A stretch of 64,000 bases of DNA from NCBI GenBank assembly GCA_902557645.1, contig CACEAP010000001.1:291378-355377 (forward strand), given 5' to 3'. Shown piece after piece: positions 43,701 to 52,202 of the stretch (position 1 is its first letter; the number at the start of each line of letters is the position of its first letter). The notes under the pieces are model-generated. The model made no database searches and was not told the DNA's origin. It was given only the letters and a program-made list of their open reading frames with translations. The DNA comes from an uncultured SAR86 cluster bacterium. GTDB taxonomy: Bacteria; Pseudomonadota; Gammaproteobacteria; Magnimaribacterales; D2472. The position numbers and the translations under genes are program-made.

Positions 43701-46700
43701 AGAATCTTCATATACTGTTGAAGAAAATACAGTTGAGGTTGTTACTGTCGGCGCTTCTGATCCAGATGGGAGTCCTATAACATTCTCGCTATCAGGTGAT
43801 GATGCATCATCTTTATCAATAAATTCTGATGGTGTTTTGTCATTCTCGGTAACCGCTGATTATGAAAATCCTTCTGACTCTAATTCTAATAATACTTATG
43901 ATATAAATGTTGTAATTTCAGATGGCACTAATGAAGTTTCGCAAGCTGTAAGCATTTCTGTTACAGAAGTTCCGGAAGCACCAGAATTTGTTGGTCTTCC
44001 AGCTGTTTTTAATTTAGAAGAAAATGATAATACCGTAACTACTATTGAAGTTGTTGACCCAGAGGGTGATGATTTTACTTACGAGATGACTGGTCCAGAT
44101 GCTGATTTGTTTCTTCTTGGCAGTAATGGCTTCTTACGAGTTAATGTAGTAGAGGGATTTGATTATGAAAATCCTACTGATGCCAACGCAGATAACATAT
44201 ATGAGCTAGTTCTTACTGCAACAGAAACCAAATCAGGCGGATTGCAAAGAGTTCAAGATTTTCATATTCAAGTATCCGACTTAAAAGATACATTTACATT
44301 GGGTGGAACTATCTTCTCTGGAATTAATACTGTTCTTGATGGTGATGTTGTTATGACAGGCCAAGTTCGCCCTAATCCAAATGGTGAAGATGGTTTTTAT
44401 GGTTATAGAGATATTCCAAATGATTCTTTATCTGAGGCTCAGGTATTAATAACGCCTACAGATGTCTCTGGATTTATTGGTGATGATATATATCAACAAC
44501 TTTCTTTTAATTCTGATGGCTCTATTGTTCGAGATGAAAATGGGGATGTAGTTTATACTCCAGTTGACAGACCTGATGATGAGGATTGGTATAAAATTGA
44601 TCTAGTGCCAAATCTTCAGATAACACTTTCTGTTGAAGATTATCAAGAAACTATCACTGATGATAATGGTAATGAAACCACTGTTACTAATAAAGCTACT
44701 TTACTTTTATATAATTCAGCAGGAGGTTTGGCTGATTATCAATATACATCCGGATCAACTGAAGAATATCAAACAATTAATTTACCTGATACAGGTGTTT
44801 ATTATGCAGTTGTTAAACAAGATATAAACAATACTAAATATGCATTAGCTCTTGGATCAGTAGTTTCTGCTTCCGAAGCTACATTTACATCTTCTAAAGA
44901 CGCTTATGCAGAAGGCAGAATGATCTCCTATAGAAGATTTAATAAAGATATTAATCCTGAAGATTTTGATAATGTTCTAAATCAGAATATTAGCTTAAAT
45001 ACTAAGCTGCAATTGCTTGATGAGTCTAATTTTATGGGCTTGAAGACGATTGATTTTAATTATTTAGATGAATATTCATCCATATATGGAAATAATACAT
45101 ATCTTGATTCCCCAAGTTTTATTGAATCAGCAACTCCAAATCAAATTAAATACCTTAAACATTGGAGAGTACTTCAGCATTACAGGAAAATTCACCCTAA
45201 TTTAGACTTAGAGTTTGATTTTAAAGTATATAAATTAGCTGGATTTACTCAAGATGAATATTGGTCTTATCAGTGGGGTCTTCAAAATATTGGATTAGAT
45301 GTTGTTTTAAATGCAATTGGTCAAGAGACACAAAATGTAGCTGTTGCTGTTATCGATTCAGGTTCGCCTGCAACAACATCAACTGCATGGACAACATCAG
45401 CATTTCTTCCTGGAGGTTATGATTTTGCTCCTTTAGATAGTAGTTCTGATGGAGATGGAAATGACCCAGATCCAACTGATCATAGTCCTGTTTCAGGATC
45501 TCATGGAACCCATGTTGCTACTACCATAACAGCATTAAATGATGGTAATAATATTAATGGTTTTGGTGTTCATGTTGTGCCATTTAATGTATTTGGAAAT
45601 AGTGGCGGGGCATATGTTTCTGATACTATTGCTGCAATGTTATATGCCGCAGGTTTGTCTAATGAATCTGGTACTATTTATACAGGCAGTGTTCCCATTA
45701 AGGTTGTTAATTTAAGTCTTGGTAGTTCAGGTGGCTCATGTGGTAGCTCATATAGAAATTCTATTCAAGATGTAACTAATGCAGGAATTACAGTTGTTTC
45801 ATCATCAGGTAATGAGGCTGTAGAGGCTCCTGGTGCCTATGGTTATCCAGCATCATGTGAGAATGTGATATCGGTTGGTGCTGTCGATCCTTTAAATAAT
45901 AGAGCTTATTATTCTACCTATAACGATATGGTTGATATTGCTGCTCCTGGTGGCACCTCTGGAACTGATGTAAATGGTGATGGCCAAGGTGACGGCATTC
46001 TAGCATTTGATGGAAATGAGTCATTGGCAGTCTATCAAGGAACATCAATGGCATCACCCCATGTTGCTGGAGCTATAGCTGTTCTCTACGGCTTAAAGCC
46101 TGAATGGACTCCTATTCAAATGGAGGCATTTATTAATAGTGGATATTTAACAGATGATATAGGTGTTGAAGGTAAAGATGATGAATATGGTATTGGAATG
46201 CTCAACTTGTCAAAAGGTTTTACAGCATTAATTGATGGAGGTCTTGATTTTACTTATGCAACAATCACACCAGGTTCATTTAATTTTGGTTATACAGATA
46301 CTGAGAAAGTAATAACTGTTAATAAGATTGGTACAGGTGATATTACTGTAACTGGATTAACTGCATCAAACTCATCATTAATTGATATAGCAGCAGTTGA
46401 AGTTGATTCATCAGGTTTTGGAACTTATAAAGTCACATTAACAAGAGGCGATGTGCCAGATGGATCTTATCAAAGCTCATTATCTGCAAGTATAAGTGAT
46501 GATACTAGTGTTAATGTCACCTTTATTTATTCAGTTGGTGAAGAGAGGCAAAGACCATATATAGGTTATACCTACCTCCTTTTAATTAATGATGATGGTG
46601 AAGCTGAAGGAGGTTGGTATGTTGATCTGGGTCCTGAAGGAGTTTCTTTCCAAGTTGAAGATATACCAAATGGAAGTTATTACTGGTTATTCTCTACTGA

Positions 46701-46953
46701 AATAGATGATGATAATTATGTTGGTTCATATGGTGAAATGGTTGAGACTTATCCAGAGCTATCTTCATCCGCTCAATACTTTGATCTAGTTGACGAAGAT
46801 ATTAACAATTCTGCAGTTTATTTAGCAGTAAGAAAAAGTAGTGGCGGCCTAAGTTCAAGCTCTAAATTGAATGATAAGAAGAAGATAAAAATTAATCTTG
46901 ATAGCTTAAATCAACCTAGATTAAGAATTATTAAAAATGAAAAAAATAATTAA
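40717..46953 (+). CDS. giant surface lipoprotein: Ig-like and cadherin repeats plus subtilisin (S8) protease
   Basis: A 2078-residue protein. Lipobox LFIAAC with a seven-Gly linker is followed by a Ser-rich Ig-like domain (to about 110), an extended SGVVVDGYIRDA-type segment, and a large helical/mixed region to about 395. A tandem-95-like module (about 400-486) leads into seven cadherin-like repeats (about 487-1190). Then come a pre-peptidase PPC-like domain (about 1270-1390) and the S8 domain with Asp1547 (AVIDSG), His1596 (HGTHVA) and Ser1777 (GTSMASPH). About 200 beta-rich residues follow. The start is ATG 40717 with GAGGA at 40705-40709. Probably a cell-surface protease that attaches to particles or polymers. 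It stands alone upstream of tRNA-Leu. Confidence 0.9.
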   Translation: MKNKNFIGILFSILFIAACGGGGGGGSSTPSTPSPTVTISSSSSSVIVGEVITLTWSSSNATSCSASGAWSGSKAVSGNEDFTIANSGSNNFSLSCTGEGGSGSGSASVTGIANISGVVVDGYIRDASVFLDANADFIFDSEEISTTSDSSGSFILPNYDNNVVAINGVDVDSNNALTNFSLIQGANTSIEFRAITPLTSTAFHLADPTSINTKLGLDASIDINSTDPVANINQGNSYKFLYEKGNQITLLIYSMQSAINDINGSQNTSELYFSTLASLITSQYDASSQAVNLESKTFIDAYVDLVLENTSASISTTDKQNLKDTLKSILPIVSVRNDTLITTAITNFITGKFITDFIAIAKGEASEALINNYATNINALIADDQGIDSNDLVQQISLADDTSSVDEDESVTFEILTNDSIEAGLDYFGLFVELSSAASGTASLNSDLTVTYEPSLNFNGQEDLIYTVNVDGTVASGNIVITVNPVNDAPVIEDLASSFSKEENTTSVTTVTVTDVEDDAIGFSLSGEDKDLFSISGTGAITFSSNPDYENPADSGQDNIYNINVEASDGSDSVSQAITIEILDVENEGNPIITGLASSIQVDENQQSITQFSVSDPQNDSITYSLSGADKDLFTLVFDGSNATLTMNAVDYESPGDADANNIYTASVNFSDDLNTSTQAIEVSINNINDNDPTFDSGFSTAVSINENQTSVTTVQASDADGDSLTYLLSGADSSAFSISSTGVISMTTSPDYETKNSYSFNLSISDGTYEAAVGMAITILDVNEAPVFLNYTPGVLAQILANENVSDLVTIEATDEDGDALLFNISGTDASAFNITSSGILTLVSNLDFENPSDNDSDNVYTLTVTVSDSALSASIDFALTVQNVNDNAPVISNLPSNTDVSNGQTSVVTITVTDADNDTAELSLSGVDASTLSISSDGAIAFNSSPNFASPTDSNGDNIYEFTVHANDVVHDVTQSATVTVLETNDPPTFTNLESSYTVEENTVEVVTVGASDPDGSPITFSLSGDDASSLSINSDGVLSFSVTADYENPSDSNSNNTYDINVVISDGTNEVSQAVSISVTEVPEAPEFVGLPAVFNLEENDNTVTTIEVVDPEGDDFTYEMTGPDADLFLLGSNGFLRVNVVEGFDYENPTDANADNIYELVLTATETKSGGLQRVQDFHIQVSDLKDTFTLGGTIFSGINTVLDGDVVMTGQVRPNPNGEDGFYGYRDIPNDSLSEAQVLITPTDVSGFIGDDIYQQLSFNSDGSIVRDENGDVVYTPVDRPDDEDWYKIDLVPNLQITLSVEDYQETITDDNGNETTVTNKATLLLYNSAGGLADYQYTSGSTEEYQTINLPDTGVYYAVVKQDINNTKYALALGSVVSASEATFTSSKDAYAEGRMISYRRFNKDINPEDFDNVLNQNISLNTKLQLLDESNFMGLKTIDFNYLDEYSSIYGNNTYLDSPSFIESATPNQIKYLKHWRVLQHYRKIHPNLDLEFDFKVYKLAGFTQDEYWSYQWGLQNIGLDVVLNAIGQETQNVAVAVIDSGSPATTSTAWTTSAFLPGGYDFAPLDSSSDGDGNDPDPTDHSPVSGSHGTHVATTITALNDGNNINGFGVHVVPFNVFGNSGGAYVSDTIAAMLYAAGLSNESGTIYTGSVPIKVVNLSLGSSGGSCGSSYRNSIQDVTNAGITVVSSSGNEAVEAPGAYGYPASCENVISVGAVDPLNNRAYYSTYNDMVDIAAPGGTSGTDVNGDGQGDGILAFDGNESLAVYQGTSMASPHVAGAIAVLYGLKPEWTPIQMEAFINSGYLTDDIGVEGKDDEYGIGMLNLSKGFTALIDGGLDFTYATITPGSFNFGYTDTEKVITVNKIGTGDITVTGLTASNSSLIDIAAVEVDSSGFGTYKVTLTRGDVPDGSYQSSLSASISDDTSVNVTFIYSVGEERQRPYIGYTYLLLINDDGEAEGGWYVDLGPEGVSFQVEDIPNGSYYWLFSTEIDDDNYVGSYGEMVETYPELSSSAQYFDLVDEDINNSAVYLAVRKSSGGLSSSSKLNDKKKIKINLDSLNQPRLRIIKNEKNN
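42174..44285 (+). repeat. seven tandem cadherin-like repeats encoded in the giant protease
   Basis: Seven units of about 300 bases (roughly 100 residues). Each has VEEN- or DEN-like starts, an SLSG(A/D)D(A/K) turn, and a hallmark DYENPxDxxxDNxY Ca2+-binding-type stretch in varying degrees of conservation. The third and fifth are the most divergent. The units are not identical, so this is an old duplication and not recent slippage. Confidence 0.85.
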
Positions 46954-46975
46954 TTAAAAAAATATTTATTTAGCT

Positions 46976-46981
46976 TATAAT
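46976..46981 (+). promoter_or_regulatory. candidate -10 for tRNA-Leu
   Basis: TATAAT matches consensus and lies 30 bases before the mature 5' end of tRNA-Leu. The -35 is not clear. Confidence 0.4.
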
Positions 46982-47011
46982 TCTGGATCTTTAACTACTT
47001 AATTAAATTTT

Positions 47012-47096
47012 GGGGATGTGGTGGAACTGGTAGACACGCTTGGCTTAGAACCAAGTGCCGCAAGGCGTGGGGGTTCGACTCCCTCCATCCCTACCA
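47012..47096 (+). tRNA. tRNA-Leu (anticodon UAG)
   Basis: An 85-base class II tRNA with the CCA end encoded. The acceptor GGGGATG pairs with CATCCCT (one G-U). The anticodon stem CTTGG/CCAAG holds the loop CTTAGAA, giving anticodon TAG. A long variable arm (TGCCGCAAGGCGT) confirms a leucine-type tRNA, and the T loop is TTCGACT. It serves CUN codons. Confidence 0.96.
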
Positions 47097-47114
47097 AAGT
47101 TATATAATTAATAA

Positions 47115-47612
47115 ATGGAAATAGATTTTAGAGCTCTTCAGGTTATAGCAGAGGTTGCATTAGGTATAGTAGGATTCTCTGCAATATTAATAGCCTTAAG
47201 TAGATCTAATGAGGGTTTTAGTAAGCCTGATAACTTTAGAATTCAACTCTTAACATTTTCAGCCTTTGGTGCAATGTTTTGTGCGCTTATACCTTTTGCA
47301 CTATTCAATAGTAACAATATAGAAATAAGTTGGTATGTAATTAGTATTATTTTAGGAATATATTCAGTAATAGGGTTATTGATTTTTCCAAGAAAAGTAA
47401 TTGTATTAAGAAAAGAAGGTTATGCAGATGTATTTCCACTTAGAATTGTTTTTATTCAGATGGGTATGCTAGCAATAATTTTTATTTTATCTGGATTAAT
47501 GCTAGTTGATTTTATAGATCAAAAAAATAACGTTTACTTATTTTGTTTAATTTTATTTTTGATACAAAGTACTATTGCATTTATTAGAACAATGTTTGTG
47601 AGGGTGGATTAG
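47115..47612 (+). CDS. uncharacterised polytopic membrane protein
   Basis: A 165-residue protein with about five hydrophobic segments, the first with an N-terminal acidic EIDFRALQ lead and a small-residue-rich GIVGFSAILIALSR segment. It has no recognisable motif. Its position directly after tRNA-Leu suggests cotranscription. A weak hairpin with a T run follows at 47619-47640. Confidence 0.5.
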   Translation: MEIDFRALQVIAEVALGIVGFSAILIALSRSNEGFSKPDNFRIQLLTFSAFGAMFCALIPFALFNSNNIEISWYVISIILGIYSVIGLLIFPRKVIVLRKEGYADVFPLRIVFIQMGMLAIIFILSGLMLVDFIDQKNNVYLFCLILFLIQSTIAFIRTMFVRVD

Positions 47613-47618
47613 GCTTAT

Positions 47619-47640
47619 TAGCTAAGTCCTTAGTTATTTT
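47619..47640 (+). terminator. weak candidate terminator
   Basis: TAGCTAA and TTAGTTA form a seven-base stem with one G-U pair around GTCC, followed by TTTT. Stability is low because the stem is AT-rich. Confidence 0.3.
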
Positions 47641-47679
47641 ATAACCCTTTAGTTCAATTATTTGTACTATAATTAACTT

Positions 47680-48045
47680 ATGAATAGATTTTTAAACATT
47701 ACCACTTTTGCTCTTGGATTCTTATTTTTCCTTCAAGGCGTTTTATGGGTATTAAGTCCAGCAGATGCTGCAGATAGTTTAGGTATGACGCTGTTGACTG
47801 ATAAAGGTTTGAGCACTCAAATTGGAGACTTTACTAGTTTCTTCTTTGTAGTAGGTACTTTTACTCTTATTGGTGCTTATACAAAAGAATCAACATGGTT
47901 CTATGCCCCAATTGCTCTACTGGGTTTTGCTGCAATTTTTAGAACCCTTGCTTATCTATTTCATGGCGCTAGTTTTGCTTTAGATACAATCTTAGTTGAG
48001 CTACTTGTAGCAGGCTTTTTAGCTTTCGTTGTTTCTAGAAGTTAA
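47680..48045 (+). CDS. DUF4345-like small membrane protein
   Basis: A 121-residue, four-helix membrane protein. The second loop has the LSPADAADSLGM segment typical of the family (Pro after helix 1, then a short amphipathic stretch), followed by QIGDFTSFFFVVGTF and an FRTLAYLFHG segment in place of the third-helix RxxxxxxxG pattern. It shares this build with the proteins at 40280 and 49920. Function unknown. Confidence 0.55.
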   Translation: MNRFLNITTFALGFLFFLQGVLWVLSPADAADSLGMTLLTDKGLSTQIGDFTSFFFVVGTFTLIGAYTKESTWFYAPIALLGFAAIFRTLAYLFHGASFALDTILVELLVAGFLAFVVSRS

Positions 48046-48093
48046 TAGATAATAAATAGCGTTTAGTTTATTTATTATAATTTTAAGGAATTA

Positions 48094-49362
48094 ATGCATT
48101 TCCCATATCGCTTCAGGCTTATATCCCTTTCAACACTTGCTGTATTTATTTGTTATATAGACAGAATCAATATTTCTGTAGCTGCTGTTGAAATACAAGA
48201 TCAGTTTGGGTGGGATAATACGCAGCTTGGATTAGTATTATCATCATTTTTTATTGGTTATATATTTACACAGTACTTAGGCGGGTTTTTAGCTGATAGA
48301 TATGGCGGTAAAAAAGTTCTAGGGTATGGTGTTTTATTTTGGTCTCTTTTTACAATTTTGACTCCAGCTGCGGCACACCATAGTTTCTTTTTATTGTTAT
48401 TTACTAGAGTGCTATTAGGTTTAGGTGAAGGAGTAACATTTCCAGCTTTGCATAGTCTTTATGCAAGATGGGTGCCTTATCAAGAAAGGACTAGAGCTAT
48501 AGCATTTACTAATAGCGGCATTCCTTTAGGAAGTATATTTGCATATGTTGCAACGCCAATAATTATGATTGTTTATGGATGGGAATGGGCTTTTTATTTA
48601 TTTGGGGCTATTGGAATAGTTTGGTTTTTCTTTTGGCAGAGAAATATCACCTCATTACCAAATGAGCATCCAGATATTTCTCAGAACGAACTTACTCTGA
48701 TATTAAAAGAAGCTCCTGCTTCAGAAAAAGCACCTAAACTCCCACCTTTTAAAACTCTTATAAAAAATAGGCCTTTGTGGGCTATTATAGTTGCACATTT
48801 TTGTGCCAATTGGCCCTTATTTGTGTTTATATCCTGGTTACCAATCTACCTCAAGGATGGACTTGGAGTAGATTATCAAGATGAAACAGCATTATTTATA
48901 ACCCTTATATTGATTCCATCTATAGTGTCGGTTATTTTTGTAAATTTAGGAGGCTTCTTATCAGATAACTTTATCAAAAAGGGCTATCATAAATTAAGTG
49001 TTCGAAGAATCTGTACAATTATTGGTTTCGGTGGGTCAGCAATATCGCTTGGAATTATTCCTTTATTTGAATCAATAATCGGGGTTATTACAATGCTTTG
49101 TATTACAAATATGTGTGCTGGTTTGGGCACTGGAGGTTTTTCAGTAAATCATGCAGATATTGGACCTAAACATACAGGTTCTATTATGGGTATTAGTGCA
49201 ACTATTGCCACTATACCTGGAATAATTGGAGTAGCTATATCTGGATTTTTGGTAGATTTAACAGGATCTTTTGATAGCATTTTTTATTTAGCTTCTGCGA
49301 TTGTTTTATTTGGAGGAGCTTTCTATCTTACTTTTGCAAGTGCTTCAAAACAATTTGATTAA
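48094..49362 (+). CDS. MFS transporter, anion:cation symporter (SLC17-like) family
   Basis: A 422-residue, 12-helix major facilitator. The N-terminal half carries YIDRINISVA and the motif A-like loop GFLADRYGGKKVLG after helix 2, then RVLLGLGEGVTFPALHSLYARW, typical of the ACS/SLC17 subgroup that moves organic anions or sialic acid/phosphate-type substrates. The loop between helices 6 and 7 is short. Substrate unknown. It overlaps the end of a convergent thioredoxin-like gene by 4 bases. Confidence 0.85.
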   Translation: MHFPYRFRLISLSTLAVFICYIDRINISVAAVEIQDQFGWDNTQLGLVLSSFFIGYIFTQYLGGFLADRYGGKKVLGYGVLFWSLFTILTPAAAHHSFFLLLFTRVLLGLGEGVTFPALHSLYARWVPYQERTRAIAFTNSGIPLGSIFAYVATPIIMIVYGWEWAFYLFGAIGIVWFFFWQRNITSLPNEHPDISQNELTLILKEAPASEKAPKLPPFKTLIKNRPLWAIIVAHFCANWPLFVFISWLPIYLKDGLGVDYQDETALFITLILIPSIVSVIFVNLGGFLSDNFIKKGYHKLSVRRICTIIGFGGSAISLGIIPLFESIIGVITMLCITNMCAGLGTGGFSVNHADIGPKHTGSIMGISATIATIPGIIGVAISGFLVDLTGSFDSIFYLASAIVLFGGAFYLTFASASKQFD

Positions 49363-49856
49363 TTTTTAATTACATATTCTTGAAAATAATTAAATATTTC
49401 TTGTTGCTTTCTTTCTCTAGCTGAAGTCCACTCACTGCTTGTTGAAGAATTTAATACTTCTTTTTTTAAGTTTAATATTACAACTCTTGGAACACCTTTT
49501 TTACTTTCTATATTAAGATGATTCATTAATTCCATATTTCTATCATATCTACCAATATCTATATGCATTATCTGATAATGTTCTTGTAAGAACTCTTTTA
49601 TAGCTTGAATCTGTAATGTACCCTCAAGTATTCTACAGTCTGGACACCAATTCCCTCCAAAGATAATTACTGGTTGCAATTCTTTTGCAATTGAATCGTT
49701 AATAAACGCATTCAGTTGGACTGAAGTTACTATTTTTTCATTATATGGAAGTGGAAGAGGGATAGTTAAAGTATCTTCTGGAGAAAGCTTTATAAAATCT
49801 GCAGACCCATTAATGCTAATAATGAATATTAATAAATTACTTAAATATTTATACAT
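49359..49856 (-). CDS. secreted thioredoxin-fold protein
   Basis: A 165-residue protein with an N-terminal signal-like helix and a thioredoxin-like motif GGNWCPDCRI (about residues 88-97). It has a cis-Pro in KKGVPRVVIL and a C-terminal helix. WCPDC is typical of periplasmic or secreted thioredoxin-fold oxidoreductases that act on disulfides. Partner unknown; the window also contains CcmG and a DsbD-like protein. Confidence 0.7.
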   Translation of the reverse strand: MYKYLSNLLIFIISINGSADFIKLSPEDTLTIPLPLPYNEKIVTSVQLNAFINDSIAKELQPVIIFGGNWCPDCRILEGTLQIQAIKEFLQEHYQIMHIDIGRYDRNMELMNHLNIESKKGVPRVVILNLKKEVLNSSTSSEWTSARERKQQEIFNYFQEYVIKN

Positions 49857-49919
49857 TTATATTAGAATATTTCATAAGCATGTAATATAGCTTATCAAAG
49901 ATAAAATGGGGAGCTTTCA

Positions 49920-50342
49920 ATGATTTGGATTATTAGATTATTTCTTTTGCTAATGTTTGTGATGTATTTTGGCATTGGTTTATGGGCAATAGCCTCGCCA
50001 TTATTTTCTGGACTTGATTTAGATTATCCCCCAATAACAGAATATATAGGGCTTAGCATCTCAAGCATGATTGGCTATTCTGAACTTGCTGGAATATATG
50101 GGGGTTTAAATCTTGGTGTTGGTATTTTATGTTTTATTGGCATTTTTTCTATAAATTATATGCGGAGAGCTCTTCAGCTTCTTATGTTTCTTACAGGAAG
50201 CATAGCTATGGGGAGGATATTATTTAGCATAATACCTTCGACCCCTCCTTTAGTTAACACCTTCTTCTTATTTGAAATAGTAACCTTTGTAATTTGTTTG
50301 CTTGTTTTGGTTCTTTTTAAACCTTTAAAGAAGTCCGCCTAA
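49920..50342 (+). CDS. DUF4345-like small membrane protein
   Basis: A 140-residue protein with four hydrophobic helices and the family features FYFGIGLWAIASP-like N-terminal helix, GYSELAGIYGGLNLGVG for the second helix, and an MGRILFS turn. Function unknown. Its last 18 bases overlap the convergent Na/Ca exchanger gene. Confidence 0.55.
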   Translation: MIWIIRLFLLLMFVMYFGIGLWAIASPLFSGLDLDYPPITEYIGLSISSMIGYSELAGIYGGLNLGVGILCFIGIFSINYMRRALQLLMFLTGSIAMGRILFSIIPSTPPLVNTFFLFEIVTFVICLLVLVLFKPLKKSA

Positions 50343-51272
50343 AATACCAATATAAATAATATAACTAAAGACCAGAATGATACCCATTAACCTATAGACG
50401 CTTATTGATATATTTTTATAGTTAAAACTTAAAGCTATTATTACAAATATTAATGACAATATAGTCATTACTGTCATGTCTCGAGTTATTATTGATGGGT
50501 CAAAGGTTTTAGTAGAGAATAATCCTAAAATTGGCATTACAACAGCTATATTTAATACATTTGAACCTATTATATTTCCAAGTACCATTTGATTTTTTTG
50601 TTTCATTAAAGCGCTTATCGTTACTGCAAGTTCAGGAAGGCTAGTACCTATAGCTAGAACAGTAAGACCAATAATCAATTTAGGGATACCTATTATGAGT
50701 GCAATTTTTTCACCATTTATTACTGCATAATTCGATCCGATTGTAATACTTAATAAACCAATAATAAGAAAGATAGATAGATTTAAATAGCTTGAATCAT
50801 TTTGCTCAACGGTGAGCTCATTATTATTTGGTTGTATAGCCATAATATATATAAAATAAGTAAGTACAGCCAAAAGCATTAGCGAATCAAGTTTACTAAT
50901 AATTAAATCACTCAATGCATAAATAGCAACAAGAACACTCAAGCCAAGTGCAATAAAATTTCTTTTTGATGATGGATTTATTGCTGTTGAGTACCCAATA
51001 AGAGAAACTCCAAAAATTAAAGCAATATTAGATATGTTTGATCCAACTATAGTTCCTAGAGCTATCTCTTCTGTATTGTTAACAATTGATGATATGCCTA
51101 CAAATATTTCAGGGAATGAGGTTCCTAGGGCGATTACACTTAATCCAATAATAAAATCACTTATCCCTAATTTACCAGCCATTGTGGAGGCGCTATCAAT
51201 AAACCTATTTGCTCCCCAAATAAGAAGCATAAGAGAAAGAATTAACCATAAAATACTAGTAAGTAGCTCCAT
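50325..51272 (-). CDS. calcium/sodium antiporter, YrbG-like (CaCA family)
   Basis: A 315-residue membrane protein with two inverted alpha repeats. Repeat 1 has GTSFPEIFVGI followed by LGTIVGSNISNIALIFG, and repeat 2 has GTSLPELAVTI followed by LGNIIGSNVLNIAVV. These GTSxPE/GSN motifs are the ion-binding signature of the K+-independent or K+-dependent Na+/Ca2+ exchanger family. Physiological ion in this organism is inferred. It is divergent from the SDR gene across 126 bases. Confidence 0.92.
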   Translation of the reverse strand: MELLTSILWLILSLMLLIWGANRFIDSASTMAGKLGISDFIIGLSVIALGTSFPEIFVGISSIVNNTEEIALGTIVGSNISNIALIFGVSLIGYSTAINPSSKRNFIALGLSVLVAIYALSDLIISKLDSLMLLAVLTYFIYIMAIQPNNNELTVEQNDSSYLNLSIFLIIGLLSITIGSNYAVINGEKIALIIGIPKLIIGLTVLAIGTSLPELAVTISALMKQKNQMVLGNIIGSNVLNIAVVMPILGLFSTKTFDPSIITRDMTVMTILSLIFVIIALSFNYKNISISVYRLMGIILVFSYIIYIGILGGLL

Positions 51273-51359
51273 ATGATAATTTTACATCGGAATCAATAAT
51301 CAAACACTTATATAGATATTTTTCTTTTAAATATGTAATACACCCCTTTTTAAAGAGGA

Positions 51360-51365
51360 TATAAT
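51360..51365 (+). promoter_or_regulatory. candidate -10 for the SDR gene
   Basis: TATAAT at 51360-51365, with a second TATAAT at 51374-51379. A GGGGAG Shine-Dalgarno at 51386-51391 precedes the ATG at 51399. Confidence 0.4.
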
Positions 51366-51398
51366 ATTGAAAATATAATAATTCTGGGGAGTTTTCGT

Positions 51399-52196
51399 AT
51401 GGATTTAAATAATCTATTTAGTATTAAAGGTAAAATTGCAGTTATATCTGGTGGCTCAAGAGGAATAGGTGAAATGATTGCTGCTGGTTTTTTAGCAAAT
51501 GGTGTAAAAGTTTATATTACTGCAAGAAAAGAGCGAGAGCTTCATTTAAAGGCTGCAGAGCTGTCAAATACATATGGTGGAGAATGCATCTCAATTGCCA
51601 GTGACTTGAGTACCAATGATGGTATAAATGCTTTTGCTAATCAAATTAAAGAAAAAGAAGAACATATTGATTTCTTGATTAATAATGCTGGTGCAGCATG
51701 GGCAGAGCCTTTTGGAGCTTTTTCTGAAGGTGGATGGGATAAGGTTATGAATCTTAATGTTAAAAGCATCTTCTTTTTAACTCAAGAACTTGCCCCATTA
51801 TTAAAAGTGAAAGGAACTTCGGATGACCCCTCGAGAGTTATCAATATTGGTTCTATTGATGGAATAAATGTTGCAGCCTTTGAAACTTATTCATACGGCG
51901 CATCTAAAGCAGCTGTCCATCATTTAACACGCCAGCTGGCCAAACGACTAATTAATGAAAATATTCTTGTCAATGCTATAGCACCAGGACCATTCCCAAG
52001 CAATATGCTCGGAGCAGCAGTTGCACATGACTACACTGAAATAGCAAAAAGAAATCCAAGGAAGAGAGTTGGAACACCTGAAGATATGGCAGGACTAGCA
52101 ATTTTTTTATGCTCAAGAGCTGGAGCTTATACAGTTGGTGAAACTATTACATGTGACGGAGGGATAGCAAGACTGTCAGGACATGATTTAGGTTAG
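51399..52196 (+). CDS. short-chain dehydrogenase/reductase, 3-oxoacyl-reductase-like
   Basis: A 265-residue classical SDR. The cofactor-binding GGSRGIG (about residues 18-24) suggests NADP(H) with ARK after beta-2. The catalytic Ser is in NIGSIDG, and Tyr-Gly-Ala-Ser-Lys holds the YxxxK. LINNAGA stabilises the sheet. The C-terminus has DGG as in RhlG/FabG-like reductases. It lies beside a LysR gene and acyl-CoA dehydrogenases, so a fatty-acyl or alcohol oxidation role is plausible, but the substrate is not assignable. Confidence 0.86.
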   Translation: MDLNNLFSIKGKIAVISGGSRGIGEMIAAGFLANGVKVYITARKERELHLKAAELSNTYGGECISIASDLSTNDGINAFANQIKEKEEHIDFLINNAGAAWAEPFGAFSEGGWDKVMNLNVKSIFFLTQELAPLLKVKGTSDDPSRVINIGSIDGINVAAFETYSYGASKAAVHHLTRQLAKRLINENILVNAIAPGPFPSNMLGAAVAHDYTEIAKRNPRKRVGTPEDMAGLAIFLCSRAGAYTVGETITCDGGIARLSGHDLG

Positions 52197-52202
52197 AAAG
52201 AT

